DNA from: Diadophis punctatus similis | Taxonomy: Eukaryota; Chordata; Lepidosauria; Squamata; Dipsadidae | Length of the DNA: 64,000 bases | NCBI GenBank assembly: GCA_023053685.1 | Contig: JALIGW010000061.1 | Span: 1,754,001-1,818,000 of the forward strand | Direction: 5' to 3' | In this document: positions 51,477 through 62,110 of the stretch, piece by piece | Layout: every line of letters begins with the position of its first letter | Position numbering within the stretch: the first letter of the stretch is position 1 | The notes under the pieces: generated by a model | Seen by the model: only the letters and a program-made list of their open reading frames with translations | Told to the model about the DNA's origin: nothing | Databases searched by the model: none | Made by a program: the position numbers and the translations under genes

Positions 51477-53685
51477 ACTCCACCCCCAGCTTCTGTGAAT
51501 TCAAACTACAATGCAGCGGGGTTTTTCCCCCCAGATACTCACAAGTCTCAGCCAGGAACTCCACCCGCAGCTTCTGTGAATTCAAACTACAATGGAGTGA
51601 GGTTTCTTCCCCCAGATACTCACAGGTCTCAGCCAGGAACTCCATTCCAGCTTCTGTGAATTCAAACTACAATGGAGTGAGGTTTTTTTCCCAGATACTC
51701 ACAGGTCTCAGCCAGGAACTCCACCCCCAGCTTCTGTGAATTCAAACTACAATGGAGTGAGGTTTTTTTTCCGAGATACTCACAGGTCTCAGCCAGGAAC
51801 ACCAACCCCAGCTTCTGTGAATTGAAAATACAATGCAGTGAGGTTTTTCCCCCCAGATACTCACAGGAATCAGCCAGGAACTCCACCCCCAGCTTCTGTG
51901 AATTCAAACTACAATGAAGTGAGGTTTCGTTCCCCCAGATACTCACAAGTCTCAGCCAGGAACTCCACCCCCAGCTTCTGTGAATTCAAACTACAATGAA
52001 GTGAGGTTTTGTTCCCCCAGATACTCACAAGTCTCACCCAGTAACTACACCAACAGCTTCTGTGAATTCAAACTACAATGGAGTGAGGTTTTTTTCCCCA
52101 GATACAAACCTGTCTCAGCCAGGAACTCCACCCCCAGCTTCTTTGAATTGAAACGACAATGCAGTGAGGTTTCCCCCCCCCAGATACTCACAGATCTCAG
52201 CAAGGACCTCCACCCCCAGCTTTTGTGAATTTAAACTACAATGGAGTGAGGTTTTTTCCCCCAGATACTAACAAGTCTCAGCCAGGAACTCCACCCGCAG
52301 CTTCTGTGAATTCAAACTACAATGGAGTGAGGTTTCTTCCCCCAGATACTCACAGGTCTCAGCCAGGAACTCCACCCCCAGTTTCTGTGAATTCAAACTA
52401 CAATGGAGTGAGGTTTTTTTCCCAGATACTCACAGGTCTCAGCCAGGAACTCCACCCCCAGCTTCTGTGAATTCAAACTACAATGGAGTGAGGTTTTTTT
52501 TCCGAGATACTCACAGGTCTCAGCCAGGAACACCAACCCCAGCTTCTGTGAATTGAAAATACAATGCAGTGAGGTTTTTCCCCCCAGATACTCACAGGAA
52601 TCAGCCAGGAACTCCACCCCCAGCTTCTGTGAATTCAAACTACAATGCAGCGGGGTTTTTCCCCCCAGATACTCACAAGTCTCAGCCAGGAACTCCACCC
52701 GCAGCTTCTGTGAATTCAAACTACAATGAAGTGAGGTTTTGTTCCCCCAGATACTCACAAGTCTCACCCAGTAACTACACCAACAGCTTCTGTGAATTCA
52801 AACTACAATGGAGTGAGGTTTTTTTCCCCAGATACAAACCTGTCTCAGCCAGGAACTCCACCCCCAGCTTCTTTGAATTGAAACGACAATGCAGTGAGGT
52901 TTCCCCCCCCCAGATACTCACAGATCTCAGCAAGGACCTCCACCCCCAGCTTTTGTGAATTTAAACTACAATGGAGTGAGGTTTTTTCCCCCAGATACTA
53001 ACAAGTCTCAGCCAGGAACTCCACCCGCAGCTTCTGTGAATTCAAACTACAATGGAGTGAGGTTTCTTCCCCCAGATACTCACAGGTCTCAGCCAGGAAC
53101 TCCACCCCCAGTATCTGTGAATTCAAACTACAATGGAGTGAGGTTTTTTTCCCAGATACTCACAGGTCTCAGCCAGGAACTCCACCCCCAGCTTCTGTGA
53201 ATTCAAACTACAATGGAGTGAGGTTTTTTTTCCGAGATACTCACAGGTCTCAGCCAGGAACACCAACCCCAGCTTCTGTGAATTGAAAATACAATGCAGT
53301 GAGGTTTTTCCCCCCAGATACTCACAGGAATCAGCCAGGAACTCCACCCCCAGCTTCTGTGAATTCAAACTACAATGCAGCGGGGTTTTTCCCCCCAGAT
53401 ACTCACAAGTCTCAGCCAGGAACTCCACCCGCAGCTTCTGTGAATTCAAACTACAATGGAGTGAGGTTTCTTCCCCCAGATACTCACAGGTCTCAGCCAG
53501 GAACTCCATTCCAGCTTCTGTGAATTCAAACTACAATGGAGTGAGGTTTTTTTCCCAGATACTCACAGGTCTCAGCCAGGAACTCCACCCCCAGCTTCTG
53601 TGAATTCAAACTACAATGGAGTGAGGTTTTTTTTCCGAGATACTCACAGGTCTCAGCCAGGAACACCAACCCCAGCTTCTGTGAA
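51419..53685 (+). repeat. Nested 403-bp and 730-bp duplications
   Basis: GAATTGAAAATACAATGC monomers recur at about 51,419, 51,822, 52,553, 53,283 and 53,686. The spacings of 403 bases (5 monomers) at each end and about 730 bases (9 monomers) in the middle define a 5-9-9-5 pattern. The 730-base units carry CAGTAACTACACC, TACAAACCTG, GAAACGACAATGC with 9-10 C, CAGATCTCAGC and CCGAGATAC monomers. Near 51,925 a CAATGAAGTG monomer has TTTCGTTCCCCC, a private CpG variant. Confidence 0.8.
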
Positions 53686-55221
53686 TTGAAAATACAATGC
53701 AGTGAGGTTTTTCCCCCCAGATACTCACAGGAATCAGCCAGGAACTCCACCCCCAGCTTCTGTGAATTCAAACTACAATGCAGCGGGGTTTTTCCCCCCA
53801 GATACTCACAAGTCTCAGCCAGGAACTCCACCCGCAGCTTCTGTGAATTCAAACTACAATGGAGTGAGGTTTCTTCCCCCAGATACTCACAGGTCTCAGC
53901 CAGGAACTCCATTCCAGCTTCTGTGAATTCAAACTACAATGGAGTGAGGTTTTTACCCCCAGATACTAACAAGTCTCAGCCAGGAACTCCACCCGCAGCT
54001 TCTGTGAATTCAAACTACAATGGAGTGAGGTTTCTTCCCCCGGATACTCACAGGTCTCAGCCAGGAACTCCACGCCCAGCTTCTGTGAATTCAAACTACA
54101 ATGTAGTGAGGTTTCTTCCCCCAGATACTCACAGGTCTCAGCCAGGAACTCCACCCCCAGCTTCTGTGAATTCAAACTACAATGGAGTGAGGTTTGTTCC
54201 CCCAGATACTCACAGGTCTCAGCCAGGAACTCCACCCCCAGCTTCTGTGAATTCAAACTACAATGGAGTGAGGTTTTTTTCCCCAGATACAAACCTGTCT
54301 CAGCCAGGAACTCCACGCCAAGCTTCTGTGAATTCATACTGCAATGGAGTGAGGTTTTTTAACCCAGAAACTCACAAGTCTCAGCCAGGAACTCCACCCC
54401 CAGCTTCTGTGAATTCAAACAACAATGGAGTGAGGTTTCTTCCCCCAGATACTCACAGGTCTCAGCCTGGAACTCCACTCCAGCTTCTGTGAATTCAAAC
54501 TACAATGGAGTGAGGTTTTTTCCCCCAGATACTAACAAGTCTCAGCCAGGAACTCCACCCGCAGCTTCTGTGAATTCAAACTACAATGGAGTGAGGTTTC
54601 TTCCCCCAGATACTCACAGGTCTCAGCCAGGAACTCCACCCCCAGCTTCTGTAAATTCAAACTACAATGGAGTGAGGTTTTTTTCCCCAGATACTCACAG
54701 GTCTCAGCCAGGAACTCCACCCCCAGCTTCTGTGAATTCAAACTACAATGAAGTGAGGTTTTTTCCCCAGATACTCACAGGTCTCAGCCAGGAACTCCAC
54801 GCCAAGCTTCTGTGAATTCATACTGCAATGGAGTGAGGTTTTTTAACCCAGAAACTCACAGGTCTCAGCCAGGAACTCCACCCCCAGCTTCTGTGAATTC
54901 AAACTACAATGAAGTGAGGTTTTGTTCCCCCAGATACTCACAAGTCTCAGCCAGGAACTCCACCCCCAGCTTCTGTGAATTCAAACTACAATGGAGTGAG
55001 GTTTCCTCCCCCAGATACTCACAGGTCTCAGCCAGGAACTGCACTCCAGTTTCTGTGAATTCAAACTACAATGGAGTGAGGTTTCTTCCCCCAGATACTC
55101 ACAGGTCTCAGCCAGGAACTCCACCCCCAGCTTCTGTGAATTCAAACTACAATGGAGTGAGGTTTTTTTCCCCAGATACACACCTGTCTCAACCAGGAAC
55201 TCCACCCCCAGCTTCTGTGAA
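53686..55221 (+). repeat. GAAAATACAATGC to CCAAGCTT segment, recurring at 62.48-64.0 kb
   Basis: This segment has the most common long order in the window (GAAAATACAATGC, CAGCGGGG, CCATTCCAG, TTTTTACCCCC, CCCCCGGATAC, CAATGTAGTG, TTTGTTCCCCC, TACAAACCTG, CCAAGCTT, CATACTGC, AACAACAATGG, CCACTCCAG, TACTAACAAG). It then has TTTCCTCCCCCAG and a rare GAACTGCACTCCAGTTTC monomer near 55,040. The same succession reappears 8,793 bases later, including TTTCCTCCCCCAG and GAACTGCACTCC near 63,833. One private change is TCAGCCTGG near 54,466. Confidence 0.75.
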
Positions 55222-58070
55222 TTGAAACTACAATGCAGTGAGGTTTTTTTCCCAGATACTCACAGGTCTCAGCCAGGAACTCCACCTCCAGCTTCTGTGA
55301 ATTCAAACTACAATGCAGCGAGGTTTTTCCCCCCAGATACTCACAAGTCTCACCCAGTAACTACACCAACAGCTTCTGTGAATTCAAACTACAATGGAGT
55401 GAGGTTTTGTCCCCCAGATACTCACACGTCTCAGCCAGGAACTCCACCAACAGCTTCTGTGAATTCAAACTACAATGGAGTGAGGTTTTGTCCCCCAGAT
55501 ACTAACAAGTCTCAGCCAGGAACTCCACCCCAGCTTCTGTGAATTGAAACTACAATGCAGTGAGGTTTTTCTCCCAGATACTCACAGGTCTCAACCAAGA
55601 ACTCCACCCCCAGCTTCTGTGAATTCAAACTACAATGGAGTGAGGTTTTGTTCCCCCAGATACTCACAGGTCTCAGCCAAGAACTCCACCCCCAGCTTCT
55701 GTGAATTCAAACTACAATGGAGTGAGGTTTCCCCCCCAGATACTCACAGGTCTCAGCAAGGACCTCCACCCCCAGCTTTTGTGAATTCAAACTACAATGG
55801 AGTGAGGTTTTCCCCCGATACTCACAGGTCTCAGCCAGGAACTCCACCCCCAGCTTTTGTGAATTCAAACTACAATGGAGTGACGTCCCCCCCCGATACT
55901 CACAGGTCTCAGCCAGGAACTCCACCCCCAGCTTCTGTGAAATCAAACTACAATGGAGTGAGGTTTTTTTCCCAGATACTCACAGGTCTCAGCCAGGAAC
56001 TCCACCCCCAGCTTCTGTGAAATCAAACTACAATGGAGTGAGGTTTTTTTCCCAGATACTCACAGGTCTCAACCAGGAACTCCACCCCCAGCTTCTGTGA
56101 ATTGAAACTACAATGCAGTGAGGTTTTTTTCCCAGATACTCACAGGTCTCAGCCAGGAACTCCACCTCCAGCTTCTGTGAATTCAAACTACAATGCAGCG
56201 AGGTTTTTCCCCCCAGATACTCACAAGTGTCATACAGGAACTCCACCCCCAGCTTCTTTGAATTCAAACTACAATGGAGTGAGGTTTTTTCCCCCAGATA
56301 CTCACAAGTCTCACCCAGTAACTACACCAACAGCTTCTGTGAATTCAAACTACAATGGAGTGAGGTTTTGTCCCCCAGATACTCACACGTCTCAGCCAGG
56401 AACTCCACCAACAGCTTCTGTGAATTCAAACTACAATGGAGTGAGGTTTTGTCCCCCAGATACTAACAAGTCTTAGCCAGGAACTCCACCCCAGCTTCTG
56501 TGAATTGAAACTACAATGCAGTGAGATTTTTCTCCCAGATACTCACAGGTCTCAATCAAGAACTCCACCCCCAGCTTCTGTGAATTCAAACTACAATGGA
56601 GTGAGGTTTTGTTCCCCCAGATACTCACAGGTCTCAGCCAAGAAATCCACCCCCAGCTTCTGTGAATTCAAACTACAATGGAGTGAGGTTTCCCCCCCAG
56701 ATACTCACAGGTCTCAGCAAGGACCTCCACCCCCAGCTTTTGTGAATTCAAACTACAATGGAGTGAGGTTTTCCCCCGATACTCACAGTTCTCAGCCAGG
56801 AACTCCACCCCCAGCTTTTGTGAATTCAAACTACAATGGAGTGAGGTTCCCCCCCCGATACTCACAGGTCTCAGCCAGGAACTCCACCCCCAGCTTCTGT
56901 GAAATCAAACTACAATGGAGTGAGGTTTTTTTCCCAGATACTCACAGGTCTCAGCCAGGAACTCCACCCCCAGCTTCTGTGAATTGAAACTACAATGCAG
57001 TGAGGTTTTGTTCCCCCAGATACTCACGGGTCTCAGCCAAGAACTCCATGGCCAGCTTCTGTGAATTCAAACTACAATGGAGTGAGGTTTGTTCCCCCAG
57101 ATACTCACAGGTCTCAGCCAGGAACTGCACTCCAGTTTCTGTGAATTCAAACTACAATGAAGTGAGGTTTCTTCCCCCAGATACTCACAGGTCTCAGCCA
57201 GGAACTCCACGCCCAGCTTCTGTGAAATCAAACTACAATGTAGTGAGGTTTCTTCCCCCAGATACTCACAGGTCTCAGCCAGGAACTCCACCCCCAGCTT
57301 CTGTGAATTCGAACTACAATGGAGTGAGGTTTTTTTCCCCAGATACACACCTGTCTCAACCAGGAACTCCACCCCCAGCTTCTGTGAATTCAAACTACAA
57401 TGCAGCGAGGTTTTTCCCCCCAGATACTCACAAGTCTCACCCAGTAACTACACCAACAGCTTCTGTGAATTCAAACTACAATGGAGTGAGGTTTTGTCCC
57501 CCAGATACTCACACGTCTCAGCCAGGAACTCCACCAACAGCTTCTGTGAATTCAAACTACAATGGAGTGAGGTTTTGTCCCCCAGATACTAACAAGTCTC
57601 AGCCAGGAACTCCACCAACAGCTTCTGTGAATTGAAACTACAATGCAGTGAGGTTTTTCTCCCAGATACTCACAGGTCTCAACCAAGAACTCCACCCCCA
57701 GCTTCTGTGAATTCAAACTACAATGGAGTGAGGTTTTGTTCCCCCAGATACTCACAGGTCTCAGCCAAGAACTCCACCCCCAGCTTCTGTGAATTCAAAC
57801 TACAATGGAGTGAGGTTTCCCCCCCAGATACTCACAGGTCTCAGCAAGGACCTCCACCCCCAGCTTTTGTGAATTCAAACTACAATGGAGTGAGGTTTTC
57901 CCCCGATACTCACAGGTCTCAGCCAGGAACTCCACCCCCAGCTTTTGTGAATTCAAACTACAATGGAGTGAGGTCCCCCCCCCCGATACTCACAGGTCTC
58001 AGCCAGGAACTCCACCCCCAGCTTCTGTGAAATCAAACTACAATGGAGTGAGGTTTTTTTCCCAGATACT
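55222..58070 (+). repeat. Region enriched in CAGTAACTACACC, CACACGTCTC and TTTTCCCCCGATAC monomers
   Basis: Three related sub-blocks start near 55,222, 56,102 and 57,390, each with CAATGCAGCGAGG, CACCCAGTAACTACACC, CACACGTCTC with CCACCAACAGC, TACTAACAAG, TTTTTCTCCCAG with CTCAACCAAG, and the 78-base TTTTCCCCCGATAC monomer. Spacings between sub-blocks are irregular (880, then over 1 kb). Private substitutions are more frequent here than in the large tandem pairs: TCATACAGG near 56,231, TCTTAGCC near 56,472, CTCAATCAAG near 56,551, CACAGTTCTC near 56,786, GTGACGTCC near 55,881 and AATTCGAAC near 57,308. Confidence 0.7.
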
Positions 58071-60090
58071 CACAGGTCTCAGCCAGGAACTCCACCCCCA
58101 GCTTCTGTGAAATCAAACTACAATGGAGTGAGGTTTTTTTCCCAGATACTCACAGGTCTCAACCAGGAACTCCACCCCCAGCTTCTGTGAATTGAAACTA
58201 CAATGCAGTGAGGTTTTTTTCCCAGATACTCACAGGTCTCAGCCAGGAACTCCACCTCCAGCTTCTGTGAATTCAAACTACAATGCAGCGAGGTATTTCC
58301 CCCCAGATACTCACAAGTGTCATCCAGGAACTCCACCCCCAGCTTCTTTGAATTCAAACTACAATGGAGTGAGGTTTTTTCCCCCAGATACTCACAAGTC
58401 TCACCCAGTAACTACACCAACAGCTTCTGTGAATTCAAACTACAATGGAGTGAGGTTTTGTCCCCCAGATACTCACACGTCTCAGCCAGGAACTCCACCC
58501 CCAGCTTCTGTGAAATCAAACTACAATGGAGTGAGGTTTTTTTCCCAGATACTCACAGGTCTCAGCCAGGAACTCCACCCCCAGCTTCTGTGAATTCAAA
58601 CTACAATGGAGTGAGGTTTTTTTTCCGAGATACTCACAGGTCTCAGCCAGGAACACCAACCCCAGCTTCTGTGAATTGAAAATACAATGCAGTGAGGTTT
58701 TTCCCCCCAGATACTCACAGGAATCAGCCAGGAACTCCACCCCCAGCTTCTGTGAATTCAAACTACAATGCAGCGGGGTTTTCCCCCCCAGATACTCACA
58801 AGTCTCAGCCAGGAACTCCACCCGCAGCTTCTGTGAATTCAAACTACAATGGAGTGAGGTTTCTTCCCCCAGATACTCACAGGTCTCAGCCAGGAACTCC
58901 ATTCCAGCTTCTGTGAATTCAAACTACAATGGAGTGAGGTTTTTACCCCCAGATACTAACAAGTCTCAGCCAGGAACTCCACCCGCAGCTTCTGTGAATT
59001 CAAACTACAATGGAGTGAGGTTTCTTCCCCCGGATACTCACAGGTCTCAGCCAGGAACTCCACGCCCAGCTTCTGTGAATTCAAACTACAATGGAGTGAG
59101 GTTTCTTCCCCCAGATACTCACAGGTCTCAGCCAGGAACTCCACCCCCAGCTTCTGTGAATTCAAACTACAATAGAGTGAGGTTTGTTCCCCCAGATACT
59201 CACAGGTCTCAGCCAGGAACTCCACCCCCAGCTTCTGTGAATTCAAACTACAATGGAGTGAGGTTTTTTTCCCCAGATACAAACCTGTCTCAGCCAGGAA
59301 CTCCACGCCAAGCTTCTGTGAATTCATACTGCAATGGAGTGAGGTTTTTTAACCCAGAAACTCACAAGTCTCAGCCAGGAACTCCACCCCCAGCTTCTGT
59401 GAATTCAAACAAAAATGGAGTGAGGTTTCTTCCCCCAGATACTCACAGGTCTCAGCCAGGAACTCCACTCCAGCTTCTGTGAATTCAAACTACAATGGAG
59501 TGAGGTTTTTTCCCCCAGATACTAACAAGTCTCAGCCAGGAACTCCACCCGCAGCTTCTGTGAATTCAAACTACAATGGATTGAGGTTTCTTCCCCCAGA
59601 TACTCACAGGTCTCAGCCAGGAACTCCACCCCCAGCTTCTGTAAATTCAAACTACAATGGAGTGAGGTTTTTTTCCCCAGATACTCACAGGTCTCAGCCA
59701 GGAACTCCACCCCCAGCTTCTGTGAATTCAAACTACAATGAAGTGAGGTTTTTTCCCCAGATACTCACAGGTCTCAGCCAGGAACTCCACGCCAAGCTTC
59801 TGTGAATTCATACTGCAATGGAGTGAGGTTTTTTAACCCAGAAACTCACAGGTCTCAGCCAGGAACTCCATCCCCAGCTTCTGTGAATTCAAACTACAAT
59901 GAAGTGAGGTTTTGTTCCGCCAGATACTCACAAGTCTCACCCAGTAACTACACCAACAGCTTCTGTGAATTCAAACTACAATGGAGTGAGGTTTTTTTCC
60001 CCAGATACAAACCTGTCTCAGCCAGGAACTCCACCCCCAGCTTCTTTGAATTGAAACGACAATGCAGTGAGGTTCCCCCCCCCAGATACT
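58071..60090 (+). repeat. 2,020-bp tandem duplication, copy 1
   Basis: Twenty-five monomers (25 x 81 minus 5) run from a GAAATC 80-mer through GAGGTATTTCCCC, CACAAGTGTCATCC, CAGTAACTACACC, CACACGTCTC, CCGAGATAC and the GAAAATACAATGC-to-CCAAGCTT segment, ending near a 9-C tract at 60,074. Private changes include CAATAGAGTG near 59,172, AACAAAAATGG near 59,409 and CAATGGATTGAGG near 59,575, the last shared with copy 2. Confidence 0.8.
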
Positions 60091-62110
60091 CACAGGTCTC
60101 AGCCAGGAACTCCACCCCCAGCTTCTGTGAAATCAAACTACAATGGAGTGAGGTTTTTTTCCCAGATACTCACAGGTCTCAACCAGGAACTCCACCCCCA
60201 GCTTCTGTGAATTGAAACTACAATGCAGTGAGGTTTTTTTCCGAGATACTCACAGGTCTCAGCCAGGAACTCCACCTCCAGCTTCTGTGAATTCAAACTA
60301 CAATGCAGCGAGGTATTTCCCCCCAGATACTCACAAGTGTCATCCGGGAACTCCACCCCCAGCTTCTTTGAATTCAAACTACAATGGAGTGAGGTTTTTT
60401 CCCCCAGATACTCACAAGTCTCACCCAGTAACTACACCAACAGCTTCTGTGAATTCAAACTACAATTGAGTGAGGTTTTGTCCCCCAGATACTCACACGT
60501 CTCAGCCAGGAACTCTACCCCCAGCTTCTGTGAAATCAAACTACAATGGAGTGAGGTTTTTTTCCCAGATACTCACAGGTCTCAGCCAGGAACTCCACCC
60601 CCAGCTTCTGTGAATTCAAACTACAATGGAGTGAGGTTTTTTTTCCGAGATACTCACAGGTCTCAGCCAGGAACACCAACCCCAGCTTCTGTGAATTGAA
60701 AATACAATGCAGTGAGGTTTTTCCCCCCAGATACTCACAGGAATCAGCCAGGAACTCCACCCCCAGCTTCTGTGAATTCAAACTACAATGCAGCGGGGTT
60801 TTCCCCCCCAGATACTCACAGGTCTCAGCCAGGAACTCCACCCGCAGCTTCTGTGAATTCAAACTACAATGGAGTGAGGTTTCTTCCCCCAAATACTCAC
60901 AGGTCTCAGCCAGGAACTCCATTCCAGCTTCTGTGAATTCAAACTACAATGGAGTGAGGTTTTTACCCCCAGATACTAACAAGTCTCAGCCAGGAACTCC
61001 ACCCGCAGCTTCTGTGAATTCAAACTACAATGGAGTGAGGTTTCTTCCCCCGGATACTCACAGGTCTCAGCCAGGAACTCCACGCCCAGCTTCTGTGAAT
61101 TCAAACTACAATGTAGTGAGGTTTCTTCCCCCAGATACTCACAGGTCTCAGCCAGGAACTCCACCCCCAGCTTCTGTGAATTCAAACTACAATGGAGTGA
61201 GGTTTGTTCCCCCAGATACTCACAGGTCTCAGCCAGGAACTCCACCCCCAGCTTCTGTGAATTCAAACTACAATGGAGTGAGGTTTTTTTCCCCAGATAC
61301 AAACCTGTCTCAGCCAGGAACTCCACGCCAAGCTTCTGTGAATTCATACTGCAATGGAGTGAGGTTTTTTAACCCAGAAACTCACAAGTCTCAGCCAGGA
61401 ACTCCACCCCCAGCTTCTGTGAATTCAAACAACAATGGAGTGAGGTTTCTTCCCCCAGATACTCACAGGTCTCAGCCAGGAACTCCACTCCAGCTTCTGT
61501 GAATTCAAACTACAATGGAGTGAGGTTTTTTCCCCCAGATACTAACAAGTCTCAGCCAGGAACTCCACCCGCAGCTTCTGTGAATTCAAACTACAATGGA
61601 TTGAGGTTTCTTCCCCCAGATACTCACAGGTCTCAGCCAGGAACTCCACCCCCAGCTTCTGTAAATTCAAACTACAATGGAGTGAGGTTTTTTTCCCCAG
61701 ATACTCACAGGTCTCAGCCAGGAACTCCACCCCCAGCTTCTGTGAATTCAAACTACAATGAAGTGAGGTTTTTTCCCCAGATACTCACAGGTCTCAGCCA
61801 GGAACTCCACGCCAAGCTTCTGTGAATTCATACTGCAATGGAGTGAGGTTTTTTAACCCAGAAACTCACAGGTCTCAGCCAGGAACTCCACCCCCAGCTT
61901 CTGTGAATTCAAACTACAATGAAGTGAGGTTTTGTTCCCCCAGATACTCACAAGTCTCACCCAGTAACTACACCAACAGCTTCTGTGAATTCAAACTACA
62001 ATGGAGTGAGGTTTTTTTCCCCAGATACAAACCTGTCTCAGCCAGGAACTCCACCCCCAGCTTCTTTGAATTGAAACGACAATGCAGTGAGGTTTCCCCC
62101 CCCCCCCAGA
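60091..62110 (+). repeat. 2,020-bp tandem duplication, copy 2
   Basis: The order of 58,071-60,090 is repeated at a 2,020-base offset, with the shared rare variants GAGGTATTTCC (58,292 and 60,312) and GGATTGAGG (59,579 and 61,599). Copy-specific changes include CATCCGGGAAC near 60,342, CAATTGAGTG near 60,464, GAACTCTACCC near 60,513 and CCCCCAAATAC near 60,889. After about 62,095 the C tract continues into CACAGATCTCAGC instead of CACAGGTCTCAGC, marking the end of the copy. Confidence 0.8.
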
